64,000 nt of DNA from the NCBI GenBank assembly GCA_022842185.1, contig JALHQB010000002.1, positions 79,496 to 143,495 on the forward strand, given 5' to 3'. Position 1 is the stretch's first letter. Each line of letters opens with the position of its first letter. This document shows, piece after piece, positions 49,624 through 58,498 of this stretch. The position numbers were made by a program, and so were the translations under genes. The notes beneath the pieces are model-generated. The model did no database searches. It saw only the letters and a list, made by a program, of their open reading frames with translations, and was not told where the DNA came from. The stretch is from Acetobacteraceae bacterium. Its GTDB lineage: Bacteria; Pseudomonadota; Alphaproteobacteria; Acetobacterales; Acetobacteraceae.

Positions 49624-50550
49624 TCAATCTTCTTCGCGGAGGATGCGAACAGCGGCAAGCAGCGCGCGTTCATACCGCGCCCGTTCCTTCGCCGTGACAT
49701 CCGCCGGCCAGTCGCGAAAGCCCCGGCCGGTCTTGGGGCCGAGGCGATTTTCCGCGACCAGCCGCACCAGCGTCGGGCTGGGATCGGGGCTATTGCACAG
49801 GGACGGGTAGATCGTCCGTCCGGCTTCCAACTGCGTCTCCAGCCCCGCCAGTTCCTTCTGCGTGATCGGCCCGGCGGCGAGGTAGCGGAAGCCGAAGCAG
49901 TAGCGGACAGCCTTGTCCACATCCTCGGCGGAAGCGAGACCCTGGTCGATGACCGAAAAAGCCTCCCGCATCAGCGCATGCTGGATGCGGTTGGCCAGGA
50001 AGCCGGGCACATCGCGCGCCACGCGGATGGTCTTGCGCCCCAGCCCGTCCATGATTGCGGCGACCGCATCGCACACCACCGGGTCGGTGTATTCGCCCTG
50101 CACGACCTCGACGCCGGGCACCAGATGGGCCGGCAGGAAGAAGTGGAGGTTGGCGCAGCGGTTGCGGGTGGTGATGTGCCCCGCGATGTCGGTGATGCGA
50201 TACCCCGATGCGTTGGAGACCAGCGGAACATGCGCGGGGACCAACGTGTCCAGCTGAGCGAACAGCGCCTGTTTCAGCGCGAGCTTTTCGGGGATTGCCT
50301 CGACGACGATCTCCGCCGCCGCGTAGTCGGCCGCTTCCGGTGCTGTCAACAGCGCCAGATGCGCTGCCTCGTCGGGGTTGGCGTCCAACTGCCCGATGGA
50401 CGACCGCACCCGCGCGGTCGCCTGCGGCCAATGCGCGGCATTCGGTTCCACTGCGGTCACGCGCCAGCCGCCGGCGAGGAAGATCGCCGCGATGTCGCAC
50501 CCCATCAGGCCCATGCCGATCACCACGGCATGGCGTCGCGGAGCGGTCAT
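49624..50550 (-). CDS. 3-hydroxyacyl-CoA dehydrogenase family protein
   Basis: A 308-residue NAD-dependent dehydrogenase. The N-terminal Rossmann motif is VVIGMGLMGCDIAAIFLAGGWRVTAVEPN, followed by the family catalytic blocks VVEAIPEKLALKQALFAQLD, SNASGYRITDIAGH and CANLHFFLPAHLVPGVEVV, where His of the HFF-P-H block is the general base. The C-terminal helical domain (FRYLAAGPITQKELAGLETQLEAGRTIYP) resembles the carnitine-dehydrogenase and 3-hydroxybutyryl-CoA dehydrogenase branch. The ATG overlaps the stop of the zinc dehydrogenase gene by four bases. The substrate may be a hydroxy acid rather than a CoA ester. Confidence 0.88.
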   Translation of the reverse strand: MTAPRRHAVVIGMGLMGCDIAAIFLAGGWRVTAVEPNAAHWPQATARVRSSIGQLDANPDEAAHLALLTAPEAADYAAAEIVVEAIPEKLALKQALFAQLDTLVPAHVPLVSNASGYRITDIAGHITTRNRCANLHFFLPAHLVPGVEVVQGEYTDPVVCDAVAAIMDGLGRKTIRVARDVPGFLANRIQHALMREAFSVIDQGLASAEDVDKAVRYCFGFRYLAAGPITQKELAGLETQLEAGRTIYPSLCNSPDPSPTLVRLVAENRLGPKTGRGFRDWPADVTAKERARYERALLAAVRILREED

Positions 50551-51683
50551 GCCGCGTTCGGCCGCAGCATCTGGCGCAGCACCGCGCCATCGGACAACAG
50601 GTCGAAACCCTCATTGATCTGGTCGAAGGTGATATGGCTGGTCTTGAGTTTATCGACCGGCAATTTCCCGCGCTTGTACAGGCCCAACAATCGCGGCAGG
50701 TCGCGCTCCGGCACGCAGGATCCCATGTAGGATCCGCGGATCGAGCGCTCCTCGCTGACCATCGCCGCGTGGAAATACGACACCTGCGCGTTGACGTTGG
50801 GCAGGCCGGCGCTGATCGTCTCGCCCCCGCGCGCGGTGATGGCGATGGCGAGCTGCATCGCTGGGATCGATCCGGCGGTTTCGATCACCGTATCCACGCC
50901 ACCATTCGTCGCCTCCCGCACCTGGGCCGCGCAATCCTCATTGCCGGCGAGGAACACGTCGGTCGCACCCCATTGCTTCGCCAATTCGAGCTTCTGCGGG
51001 TTGGTGTCGATGGCGATGATGCGTTCCGCCCCCGCCGCGACGGCGCCGAACAGCGCGTTCATCCCCACGCCGCCGAGACCGACCACAGCGATCTGCTCGC
51101 CGGCCTTCAGCGCCGCGGTGTTGAGCACGGCACCCGCGCCCGTCATCACCGCGCAGCCGAAGATCGCCGCATCGTCCAGCGGAATGTCCTTGGCGATCTT
51201 CACCGCCGAGCGGCGGGCGACGACCGCGTACTGGGCGTAGAGCGACAGCCCGGAATTGTGGTTGATCGGCGTCCCATCCAGCCGCTTCAGCCGCCGCGTG
51301 CCGGTCGGCAACTGGCCCGCCGCGCGAAAGGAATTGCCGGTCGGGCAGATATTCGGCCGCCCGCGCACGCAGTACCTGCAATTGCCGCAGGACGGTGCGA
51401 AGACGGTAACGACGTGGTCGCCCTCCTTCAGATCGGTGATGCCGGACCCGACTTCGCGCACGATGCCCGCACCCTCGTGCCCGATGACGATGGGCAGCGG
51501 GCGCGGGCGCTGGTTCTCGATGGTGGACAGGTCCGAGTGGCACAGGCCGGCGGCGGCGACCTCGATCAACAATTCACCGGGGCCGGGCGGGTCGAGTTCC
51601 ACCTCCTCGATCACCATGGGCAGGGATTTGGCGTAGGGACGCGGAAGCCCCTGTTCGAACAGGATGGCGGCTTTCATGCGCAT
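50547..51683 (-). CDS. Zinc-dependent alcohol dehydrogenase (class III-like)
   Basis: A 378-residue MDR enzyme. Catalytic zinc ligands are in AAAGLCHSDLSTIE and VIGHEGAGIVREVG. The structural zinc loop is CGNCRYCVRGRPNIC, and the NAD motif is VVGLGGVGMNALFGAVAAGAERIIAID. It resembles the aryl-alcohol or S-hydroxymethylglutathione dehydrogenase branch (ENQRPRPLPIVIGHEGAG). The start ATG at 51683 has GAGGAACC about eight bases upstream; an ATG six bases downstream is the alternative. It follows the class V PLP gene by 12 bases. In the operon it would oxidise an alcohol or aldehyde intermediate. Confidence 0.92.
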   Translation of the reverse strand: MRMKAAILFEQGLPRPYAKSLPMVIEEVELDPPGPGELLIEVAAAGLCHSDLSTIENQRPRPLPIVIGHEGAGIVREVGSGITDLKEGDHVVTVFAPSCGNCRYCVRGRPNICPTGNSFRAAGQLPTGTRRLKRLDGTPINHNSGLSLYAQYAVVARRSAVKIAKDIPLDDAAIFGCAVMTGAGAVLNTAALKAGEQIAVVGLGGVGMNALFGAVAAGAERIIAIDTNPQKLELAKQWGATDVFLAGNEDCAAQVREATNGGVDTVIETAGSIPAMQLAIAITARGGETISAGLPNVNAQVSYFHAAMVSEERSIRGSYMGSCVPERDLPRLLGLYKRGKLPVDKLKTSHITFDQINEGFDLLSDGAVLRQMLRPNAA

Positions 51684-51695
51684 GGGGTCGGTTCC

Positions 51696-52814
51696 TCAGA
51701 GGTTGTTGTTGGCGGCGCGCCATTCGGCGACCAACGCATCGGTCGCACGCGCCATGTCCTCGGTGCCGTTGTAGCCGTGGAAGGACACGCGGATACGCCC
51801 GCGCCCATTCCAGGCCAGCACGCCGCGCCGCTCCATCCCGGCGACGATTGCCGCCGCATGGGGCGATTGTACGCAGACGCTGGCGCCATGCCGCCGTGGG
51901 TCCGGCGGCGTGGTCGCCTCGATGCCGGCCTCCGCCAGCCGCGCCAGCATGGCGACGGTCAATGCCTGAACATGCGCTTCGATCGCCGGCATGCCGAAGC
52001 CATCGAGATATTCAAGCGCGCCATCGAGCATATACAGCGCGAGATGCGCCGGGTTGCCGCGCGTGAAGCGCCCTGCATCGGGCAGCAGCTCGGGCCGCCT
52101 CGACCAATCCGGCCGTCCCATGGACGCGATGGAGTGCCACCCCGCCGTGCCCGGCGCCCAACCCGCCTGCCGCGCACGGTTCCACACGGCGATCGCTGTG
52201 CCAGTCGTGCCCAGCAGCCATTTGTAGGTGGCCGCGAAGGCGAAGTCGGCCACGCGCGCATCGATCGGCATCCAGCCGGCGCCCTGGGTAAAATCCACTA
52301 TCAGCAGCGCGCCGACGCGATCGGCCGCCGCACGCAGCGCCACGAGATCGTACCGCGCAGCGGTGAGAAAGGAGACCGCACTGACCGCAATCATCCGCGT
52401 GCGGGGCGTCACCGCGGCATCGACGGCTGCGGCGTCCAGCATCGATGCAAAACGCAGCGTCACGCCCCGTTGGGCAAGCGGCGCGGCAACCGATGGGTAT
52501 TCGTCGGGATCGACCAGCACTTCGTCGCCGTCTCGCCAGTCGAGGCTCTCGACCACCATCGACATGCCCTCGGCGACCGAGGAGACGAAGCCGACATCGC
52601 CTGTATCCACGCCGAACAACCGTGCGGCACGCGCGCGGGCTGAGGCCGTGCGCGCTTCCTGCCGGCTGCGACCAGGGGAGCCATCCGACTTGTCGCGCGC
52701 ATAGGCCGCGAAGGCGGCGTCATGGCGGTGCAGGAAGGGCGTCTCCCCGGCCGCGCACACATGCGCGATACCGGCGGGGATGCGGAAATCGGCGGGGTTG
52801 AACAGCGGGTTCAT
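51696..52814 (-). CDS. Aminotransferase class V-fold PLP-dependent enzyme
   Basis: A 372-residue fold-type I PLP enzyme. FVSSVAEGMSMVVESLDW is the phosphate-loop region, LLIVDFTQGAGWMPIDARVADFAFAATYKWLLG has the cofactor Asp and the Schiff-base Lys in TYKWLLG, and FTRGNPAHLALYMLDGALEYL follows. It belongs to the isopenicillin-N-epimerase/kynureninase-like/cysteine-desulfurase group. The ATG at 52814 shares a base with the stop of the DUF1028 gene. In a catabolic operon it may remove an amino group or cleave a C-C bond as kynureninase does; which of these cannot be told. Confidence 0.88.
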   Translation of the reverse strand: MNPLFNPADFRIPAGIAHVCAAGETPFLHRHDAAFAAYARDKSDGSPGRSRQEARTASARARAARLFGVDTGDVGFVSSVAEGMSMVVESLDWRDGDEVLVDPDEYPSVAAPLAQRGVTLRFASMLDAAAVDAAVTPRTRMIAVSAVSFLTAARYDLVALRAAADRVGALLIVDFTQGAGWMPIDARVADFAFAATYKWLLGTTGTAIAVWNRARQAGWAPGTAGWHSIASMGRPDWSRRPELLPDAGRFTRGNPAHLALYMLDGALEYLDGFGMPAIEAHVQALTVAMLARLAEAGIEATTPPDPRRHGASVCVQSPHAAAIVAGMERRGVLAWNGRGRIRVSFHGYNGTEDMARATDALVAEWRAANNNL

Positions 52815-53470
52815 CAGATGATCGGCGCGTCCTCGGGGTCGATGGCGCGCTGCACGAAGCCATCGGCCATCGGGGCGTATTTCTCCCACAATGCCCGCAG
52901 CGCCGGGATGGGGGCTGCGGCGTCGTCGATGCGCAGATCGACATAGGGGAACACCTCGCGATCCATCACCAGCAGGGAGGCGCATTGCACGTCGCCATGC
53001 TCGCCACCGGCGGCCTCGCCGGCTTCCAATGCGCGGACCAGGCGTTCGGCGAGCGGCAGGCCTGGGTTGGCGAGGAAGGCTGCGCCCATCGCCGGTGCGA
53101 CCGCTTCATTGGCCAGGATGTTGCCCAGCGCGACCACGTCCTTGCCGTGGAATACGCTGCGGGATGGCTTCACTCTTTCCCCATCGAAATGGGCGGTGCG
53201 GCCCTCGCGGTCCATCACCGCCACCTGCCGCCAGCGGTGGTCCGGGGTGGATGCCACGATCGCGGCCAGCGCTGATTCCGCCGAACATCCTGACCGCAGC
53301 AGGTCCAGCCCGCGCGGCCCCAGCCGCGGATCGGTGCGGTGCTGTGTCAGCACCCCGCCGATGCCGGGTGCGACGAAGGGCACGCGGGTCCCGACCGCGA
53401 TGGAGGACGTCGTCACCGCCGCACCAAACTGCCCGGTGCGCGCGCAACGTCCGAGTAGTGAGAAGGTCAT
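52814..53470 (-). CDS. DUF1028 domain-containing protein
   Basis: A 218-residue protein of the DUF1028 family, which structurally resembles Ntn hydrolases. The family N-terminus is TFSLLGRCARTGQFGAAVTTSSIAVGTRVPFVAPGIGGVLTQ, and HRWRQVAVMDREGRTAHFDGERV and GNILANEAVAPAMGAAF follow. There is no signal peptide. Members are common beside ABC transporters and amino-compound catabolic genes but have no assigned reaction; a small amidase or lactamase role is sometimes inferred. It is the first gene of the six-gene operon, and divergent from the substrate-binding protein gene at 53595 across a 124-base shared promoter region. Confidence 0.88.
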   Translation of the reverse strand: MTFSLLGRCARTGQFGAAVTTSSIAVGTRVPFVAPGIGGVLTQHRTDPRLGPRGLDLLRSGCSAESALAAIVASTPDHRWRQVAVMDREGRTAHFDGERVKPSRSVFHGKDVVALGNILANEAVAPAMGAAFLANPGLPLAERLVRALEAGEAAGGEHGDVQCASLLVMDREVFPYVDLRIDDAAAPIPALRALWEKYAPMADGFVQRAIDPEDAPII

Positions 53471-53594
53471 GCCGTTTCCTCAGCGGGGACCACGGCATTG
53501 AAGGCCGCCCCGCCCGCGGCGTCCAGGGTACACCTTGGACAAGGCCAACCGGACTGCCATGATGCCGGCGGGTTGCTTCAAGGAGGCGAAGGAC

Positions 53595-55187
53595 ATGGCC
53601 AAGCGCAGGTTCACCATGCTGGCGGCGGCGGCGCTTGCCCTGCTGGCCGCGCCCCGCCCCGCCCCCGCACAGCAGCCCGCCCCTTCGGGCACGCTGCGCG
53701 TCGTGTTGGTCAATTCGCTGGCCAGTGTCGATCCGGTGGTCTCCACCGCCGCCTTCGTCCGCAACCATGGCTTCTTCGTCTATGATCAGCTGTTCGGCCT
53801 GGACAGCCAGGGCGAGGCCCGACCGCAAATGGTCGAGCGTTTCGAGGTCACGCCCGACCGCATGACCTACCGCTTCACGCTGCGTGACGGGCTCGTGTTC
53901 CATGACGGCCAACCGGTGCGCGCAGCCGATGCCGTCGCATCCATTCGTCGCTGGGGCCAGCGCGACATCGCCGGCCGCGCCCTGCTGGCGGCCACCGGCG
54001 CGATGGAGGTGGTGGACGACAAGACCTTCACCATCCGACTGGCCCGCCCCTTCGGCCTGGTGACGGAAGCGCTGGCGCGTTCGACCGCCAGTGCGCTGTT
54101 CGTCATGCCCGAACGCATCGCCAACACATCGCCGACAGTCGCTTTCACGGATGCGACCGGGTCAGGCCCCTTCATTTTCCGCCAGCAGGATTTCGTCGCG
54201 GGCGAACGCGCTGTCTATGTCCGCAACCCGGCCTATCGCCCACGCCCCGAACCAGCCGATGGGCTGGCCGGCGGCAAGGTGGTGATGCTCGAACGTGTCG
54301 AATGGCTTGGCCTGTCCGACCCCGCCACGGCAGCCGCCGCACTGCAATCGGGCGAAATAGATTTCCTTGAGACGCCGACGCCGGATGTGCTGCCAACGCT
54401 GGCGCGCAACCGCAACATCCGCACCTTCGCCCTGAACCCGATCGGGTCGGTGGTGTGGCTGCGTCCCAACCATGCCATCCCGCCGTTCAACGACCCGCGC
54501 GCCCGCCAGGCGCTGTTGTACCTGGTGAACCAGCAGGAGAACCTCCAGGCGATCGGCGTCCCGCCCTCCGAGCAGGTGCCCTACTGCCCGGCCTATTTCC
54601 TGTGCGGCACGCCGCTCGAGACCGCCGCGGGCGCGCAGGGCCTGCGCGAGATCAACGTCGCCCGTGCGCGCGAGTTGCTGCAGCAGGCGGGCTACAGCGG
54701 CCAGCGCGTGGTGTTCCTGAACGCCACGGATTCGGCGACCAACAACGCCGTGACTCTGACCATGTCCGAGAACATGCGCCGCGCCGGGCTGAACATGGAG
54801 GTCGTCGCCATGGATTGGGCGACGCTGACGCAGCGGCGCAACCGGCGCGAACCGGTCGAACAGGGTGGGTGGAACCTCTTCGTCACCATCGCCAATGTTC
54901 TCGATGCGCAGAACCCGTTGGTGAACCTGTATCTTGGCGCCCCGTGCGAGAGCGCCCCCGCCGGCTGGCCCTGCGATGCCGAGCTCGAACGCCTGCGCGC
55001 GTCTTGGTGGGAGGAAGCCGACCCGGCCAAGCGCCGCGGCATCCTCGAACAGGTCCATGCGCGTGCCTATGAGGTGCTGCCCTACATCACGGCCGGACAG
55101 TTCCGCATCCTGGCGGCGCATCGGACCAATGTCGAAGGGCTGCGCCCGACCACCATCCCGGTCTTCTGGGGCGTGACCAAGCGGTGA
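53595..55187 (+). CDS. ABC transporter substrate-binding protein, peptide type (SBP_bac_5)
   Basis: A 530-residue periplasmic receptor of the dipeptide/oligopeptide class. The signal peptide MAKRRFTMLAAAALALLAAP ends near RPAPAQQ. DQLFGLDSQGEARPQMVERFEVTPDRMTYRFTLRDGLVFHDGQPVRAADAV is the family signature. ATG 53595 has AAGGAGG nine bases upstream; an earlier start at 53535 would put that site inside the coding region. No permease or ATPase genes of the Dpp type are adjacent, so it is orphaned or uses a distant transporter. Its stop overlaps the following CnbZ-like gene by four bases. It is divergent from the DUF1028-pca operon, which suggests uptake of that operon's substrate. Confidence 0.92.
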   Translation: MAKRRFTMLAAAALALLAAPRPAPAQQPAPSGTLRVVLVNSLASVDPVVSTAAFVRNHGFFVYDQLFGLDSQGEARPQMVERFEVTPDRMTYRFTLRDGLVFHDGQPVRAADAVASIRRWGQRDIAGRALLAATGAMEVVDDKTFTIRLARPFGLVTEALARSTASALFVMPERIANTSPTVAFTDATGSGPFIFRQQDFVAGERAVYVRNPAYRPRPEPADGLAGGKVVMLERVEWLGLSDPATAAAALQSGEIDFLETPTPDVLPTLARNRNIRTFALNPIGSVVWLRPNHAIPPFNDPRARQALLYLVNQQENLQAIGVPPSEQVPYCPAYFLCGTPLETAAGAQGLREINVARARELLQQAGYSGQRVVFLNATDSATNNAVTLTMSENMRRAGLNMEVVAMDWATLTQRRNRREPVEQGGWNLFVTIANVLDAQNPLVNLYLGAPCESAPAGWPCDAELERLRASWWEEADPAKRRGILEQVHARAYEVLPYITAGQFRILAAHRTNVEGLRPTTIPVFWGVTKR

Positions 55188-55936
55188 GCACCATCGACAA
55201 CCCTCACGCCGGATACCGCTTCATCCCCGCGGTGATGCAGTATTCCGGCGGTGTCGCCGCCCTGCCCGGCTTCCGGCTGGAACGCGCCCGCTTCGCCGAA
55301 CCGCTGCCGATGGCCGAAGGCTGGCGGCGGATCGGCGCGTATCTCGATGCCATCGGGCGGCCGCGCACCGCCTTCGCCGCCTGCGAGTTGCGATCCCCCG
55401 CGCCCTTCACCGAGGACGGCTTCCGCACGTTCAACACGGGATACGCTGCCGTGCTGGCCGAATGGGGTATCCTGCGCGACAGCCACAACCCCATCGCGCG
55501 CAGCAATGTCTGCCCGCGCGTGGCACCACCGGCCGAACCCGGTTTCCATGCCTTCTGCTACACGGTGCCGGACACCGATGCGGCACCGTCCTTCGCCGTG
55601 GCCGGCAGCGGTGAATCGGTGGAGGGCCGCGGCAGCTACCGCGACAACACCGTCGCCTATGGCGACACCTCGCCCGAGGGCATGCTGAAGAAGGGCCTGT
55701 ATGTGCTGGGCGAAATGGAGCGCCGGATGGGTCTGCTCGGCTTCGGCTGGGCGGCGACGACCGGAGTGCAGGCCTATACCGTTTACCCGCTTCCGCCGTC
55801 GCTGATCGACGAAGTGGTGGCGCGGGGTGCCGCCCGCCACGGACTGACCTGGCAGGATTGTCGCCCGCCGGTCGAAGGCCTGGACTACGAGATGGATTGC
55901 CGCGGCATCATGGTCGAACGCGTCCTTCCCGCCTGA
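55184..55936 (+). CDS. CnbZ-like protein (2-aminomuconate deaminase family candidate)
   Basis: A 250-residue cytoplasmic protein without a familiar fold motif. AGYRFIPAVMQYSGGVAALPGFRLERARF, AACELRSPAPFTEDGFRTFNTGY and NPIARSNVCPRVAPPAEPGFHAFCYT resemble, from memory, the family annotated as 2-amino-5-chloromuconate deaminase CnbZ; I cannot confirm this by alignment. Two halves with possible RidA-like topology are suggested by the second half (LKKGLYVLGEMERRMGLLGFGWAATTGVQAYTVYP). The GTG start overlaps the receptor stop (GTGA), so it is co-translated with a transport receptor and faces the ring-cleavage operon. A role in handling an aminated ring-cleavage product is attractive but inferred. 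Confidence 0.6.
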   Translation: MSTIDNPHAGYRFIPAVMQYSGGVAALPGFRLERARFAEPLPMAEGWRRIGAYLDAIGRPRTAFAACELRSPAPFTEDGFRTFNTGYAAVLAEWGILRDSHNPIARSNVCPRVAPPAEPGFHAFCYTVPDTDAAPSFAVAGSGESVEGRGSYRDNTVAYGDTSPEGMLKKGLYVLGEMERRMGLLGFGWAATTGVQAYTVYPLPPSLIDEVVARGAARHGLTWQDCRPPVEGLDYEMDCRGIMVERVLPA

Positions 55937-55944
55937 CCTCCCCG

Positions 55945-56772
55945 CTACGCCACCGTCGGCGGTGCGAGGCAGGATTCGAGAAAGGCTTCCACCTGCGCGA
56001 TGATATCCCGCACCGCATGGGATGCACCTTCGACATGCGTGAGCAGCGGCGCGCATCCGGCGGCGCGAAGGCTCGCGTCCAGCGACAGGGCCCTTGCGAT
56101 GCGGGTCATGCCGGCCTGCTCGATGCCACGCATCAATGCCGGATCGCCCTTCGGTGTCCGGATCAGCTTCTGGTCGGTGTCCTTCGTTCCGATCACCACC
56201 TGGATCAGGACCCGGCGCAAGGCCTCGAAGTCGGGATCATGGCCGAAGGTCTCGGCGAAGCCGCCGAGGCCCGCCCACCAGGGCAGCGCCTTGTCCAGCA
56301 GCGTGACGTAGCCGGGCGCACCGAGCGAGACCGCCCGCAGCCGATGCGGTTGCAGCAGCATGAACCGCAGCGCGAATTGCGCGCCGCCGGAAAAGCCGGT
56401 CATGGAGAACCGATCGGCATCAATGGCCACCCGGCTGGCGGCATCCTCGATCATCGACAACAAGGCGTGGTCGTAGCGCACACCGCGGAACAGACAGACC
56501 TTGTAGCCAGGTTCATCATCCGGCGCGACGCTGCCGATGGGGAACAGCGGCACCAGAAGCACTGCGCCCAGGCGATCACAGAGCGGGGCAAGCAGCGTCC
56601 GCAGCATCTCCGGCCGACGGTCGCTGCCATGGATGGACACGATCAGCGGCGCCGGACCTGGTGGCAGCTTCTGCGGAACATACAGGCAGTAGGAAAAGCG
56701 CGGTTCGGCTGGTGCCGCGAAGAACGCTGTGCGTCCGACCATTGGCGGACGCCATACGGGCATCGCGCTCAT
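55945..56772 (-). CDS. Alpha/beta hydrolase, esterase-like
   Basis: A 275-residue alpha/beta-hydrolase. PLIVSIHGSDRRPEML carries the oxyanion region, and FSMTGFSGGAQFALRFMLLQP has the nucleophile Ser in G-F-S-G-G. THVEGASHAVRDIIAQVEAFL gives the catalytic His near residue 255; the acid is probably the Asp of VVIGTKDTDQ. No signal peptide is visible, although PHB-depolymerase and feruloyl-esterase relatives are often secreted. It is the last gene of the seven-gene uptake operon, 87 bases after the second permease, and may hydrolyse an ester or amide form of the imported compound. It converges on the CnbZ-like gene with eight bases between the stops. Confidence 0.82.
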   Translation of the reverse strand: MSAMPVWRPPMVGRTAFFAAPAEPRFSYCLYVPQKLPPGPAPLIVSIHGSDRRPEMLRTLLAPLCDRLGAVLLVPLFPIGSVAPDDEPGYKVCLFRGVRYDHALLSMIEDAASRVAIDADRFSMTGFSGGAQFALRFMLLQPHRLRAVSLGAPGYVTLLDKALPWWAGLGGFAETFGHDPDFEALRRVLIQVVIGTKDTDQKLIRTPKGDPALMRGIEQAGMTRIARALSLDASLRAAGCAPLLTHVEGASHAVRDIIAQVEAFLESCLAPPTVA

Positions 56773-56859
56773 GCGTCGCGCCGCAGAATCGGCGTCACGG
56801 GCAGGACGGCGTCAGATATCGCGCTCGTCATGGCTCGCTTCCCATTCTTCGTCCTCGCG

Positions 56860-57648
56860 TCACCCTTCGCTGCGCCGGCGCAAGGCGCGGTCGGCCATCA
56901 GCAGCAGCGTCGTGAACAGGATGAGCAATACCGCGACGGCCGCCATGGCTGGGTCGAGATTTTCATTGATCCCATCCCAGATGCGCCGCGGCAGGGTGAA
57001 GACGTCCCGCGATGCGATGAACAGCACCATCACCAATTCATCCCAGGAATGGATGAAGGCGAAGATGGCACCCGAGAAGATTCCTGGCGCGATGCGCGGC
57101 AGGATCACCCAACGCAGTGTCTGCGACAGTGACGCCCCCATCCCGCGCGCTGCCTGTTCCAGCCTTGGGTCGAAGCCTGCCAAGGCGGTGGACACCGTGA
57201 TCACGACATAGGGGATCCCCGTCACCCCATGCGCGAGCACCACGCCGGCGAAGCGGTCCAGCAACCCCAGCGGACCGAAGTACCGATACAGCCCGATGGC
57301 ATAGACGATGGACGGGATGATCAGCGGCAGCAGCATCAACACGCGGATCAGGTCCGTCGCGCGGCGCGATATGCGCCAGCACCCGATGGCGCACAGTGTC
57401 CCCGCCACCACCGACAGAACCGTGGCCGCGATGGCGATGGTGAAGGATTGCCAGATCGACCCGAGCCATTCCGGGGAGGACAGCACGGTGCGGAAATGCT
57501 CGAAGGAAATGCCGTCCTGCGGCAGCGACAGGTAGCGCTGGTCGGTCAACGCCACCGGCAGGATGATCAGGATCGGCAGGACCAGGTACAGGGCGGTGGC
57601 CCAGGCCAGGCCTCGTCCGAAGGGGCCGGGGGTATGCGCTCCATCCAT
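56860..57648 (-). CDS. ABC transporter permease (PotC-like)
   Basis: A 262-residue permease with six hydrophobic segments starting near residue 15 (WATALYLVLPILIILPVAL). The cytoplasmic EAA loop reads DPRLEQAARGMGASLSQTLRWVILPRIAPGIFSGAIFAF, the standard contact with the ATPase. It resembles the second permease of polyamine and iron-type importers (PotC/AfuB). It starts four bases after the stop of the PotB-like permease gene, in the operon with receptor, ATPase, aldolase-like and dehydrogenase genes. Substrate unknown. Confidence 0.92.
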   Translation of the reverse strand: MDGAHTPGPFGRGLAWATALYLVLPILIILPVALTDQRYLSLPQDGISFEHFRTVLSSPEWLGSIWQSFTIAIAATVLSVVAGTLCAIGCWRISRRATDLIRVLMLLPLIIPSIVYAIGLYRYFGPLGLLDRFAGVVLAHGVTGIPYVVITVSTALAGFDPRLEQAARGMGASLSQTLRWVILPRIAPGIFSGAIFAFIHSWDELVMVLFIASRDVFTLPRRIWDGINENLDPAMAAVAVLLILFTTLLLMADRALRRRSEG

Positions 57649-57652
57649 CGGA

Positions 57653-58498
57653 TCAGGCCCCCGACCCGAAGATGCGCCGCAGATCGACGATGCGGGAGAA
57701 CACCGCCAGCGTCACCAGGATCGCCAGCACCAGCATGGTCGCCATCATGGTCCCCAACCCCCAGCGGATCAGGTCAAGGATCTGCAGGCTGATCCATTCC
57801 GCGACCATCAGCGTCTTGCCGCCACCCAGGATGGCCGGCGTGATGTAGAAGCCCAGCGAGAAGATGAAGACCAGCACGCCAGCCGCGATCACCCCCGGCA
57901 TGGACAGCGGCAGGAAGACGCGGCGGAAGGTGTCACCACGCGATGCGCCAAGCCCGCGCGCGGCGGCCAGCAGACGCGGGTCAATCTCCCGCATGCTCGA
58001 CAGCATCGGCAGCACCGCGAAGGGCACCATGTAGTGCACCATGCCGACAATGATGCCGAACTCGTTCCACACCAGCGGCAGCGGTTCACTGATCAGGCCG
58101 GATTCCATCAGCGTGTTGTTGATCAACCCCTGCCGGCGCAGCAGCGTGACCCAGGCGAAAGCCCGCACCAGCACTGAAATCCACAGCGGCACCAGCACCG
58201 CCAGGATCCACCACCCTTTCATGCGCGGACTGGCCAGCGTGATCGCATAGGCGATGCCGTAGCCCAGCAGCAGCGCGAAGACCGTGGTGATCAGGCAAAT
58301 CCGCAAGGTGGTCAGGATGACGCGCTGCACTGACCCCGAGGTGAAGATGCGCTCGTAATTGCCCAGGCCCATTTCGGGTTCGGTCACGCTGACGGCCAAG
58401 ACCTGCACGATCGGCGCGACGTAGAAGGCCAGCAGCAGCAGGAGGGCCGGCAGGATCAGCAGCCACCAGCCCAGGCCTGGCCGTCCGCTGTCGCTCAT
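57653..58498 (-). CDS. ABC transporter permease (PotB-like)
   Basis: A 281-residue permease with six hydrophobic segments, beginning LGWWLLILPALLLLLAFYVAPIVQVLAVSVTEPEMGLGNY, typical of PotB. The EAA loop is DPRLLAAARGLGASRGDTFRRVFLPLSMPGVIAAGVLVF. The ATG at 58498 overlaps the stop of the ATPase gene by four bases, so the pair is translationally coupled. It forms the heterodimeric channel with the PotC-like permease. Confidence 0.92.
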   Translation of the reverse strand: MSDSGRPGLGWWLLILPALLLLLAFYVAPIVQVLAVSVTEPEMGLGNYERIFTSGSVQRVILTTLRICLITTVFALLLGYGIAYAITLASPRMKGWWILAVLVPLWISVLVRAFAWVTLLRRQGLINNTLMESGLISEPLPLVWNEFGIIVGMVHYMVPFAVLPMLSSMREIDPRLLAAARGLGASRGDTFRRVFLPLSMPGVIAAGVLVFIFSLGFYITPAILGGGKTLMVAEWISLQILDLIRWGLGTMMATMLVLAILVTLAVFSRIVDLRRIFGSGA

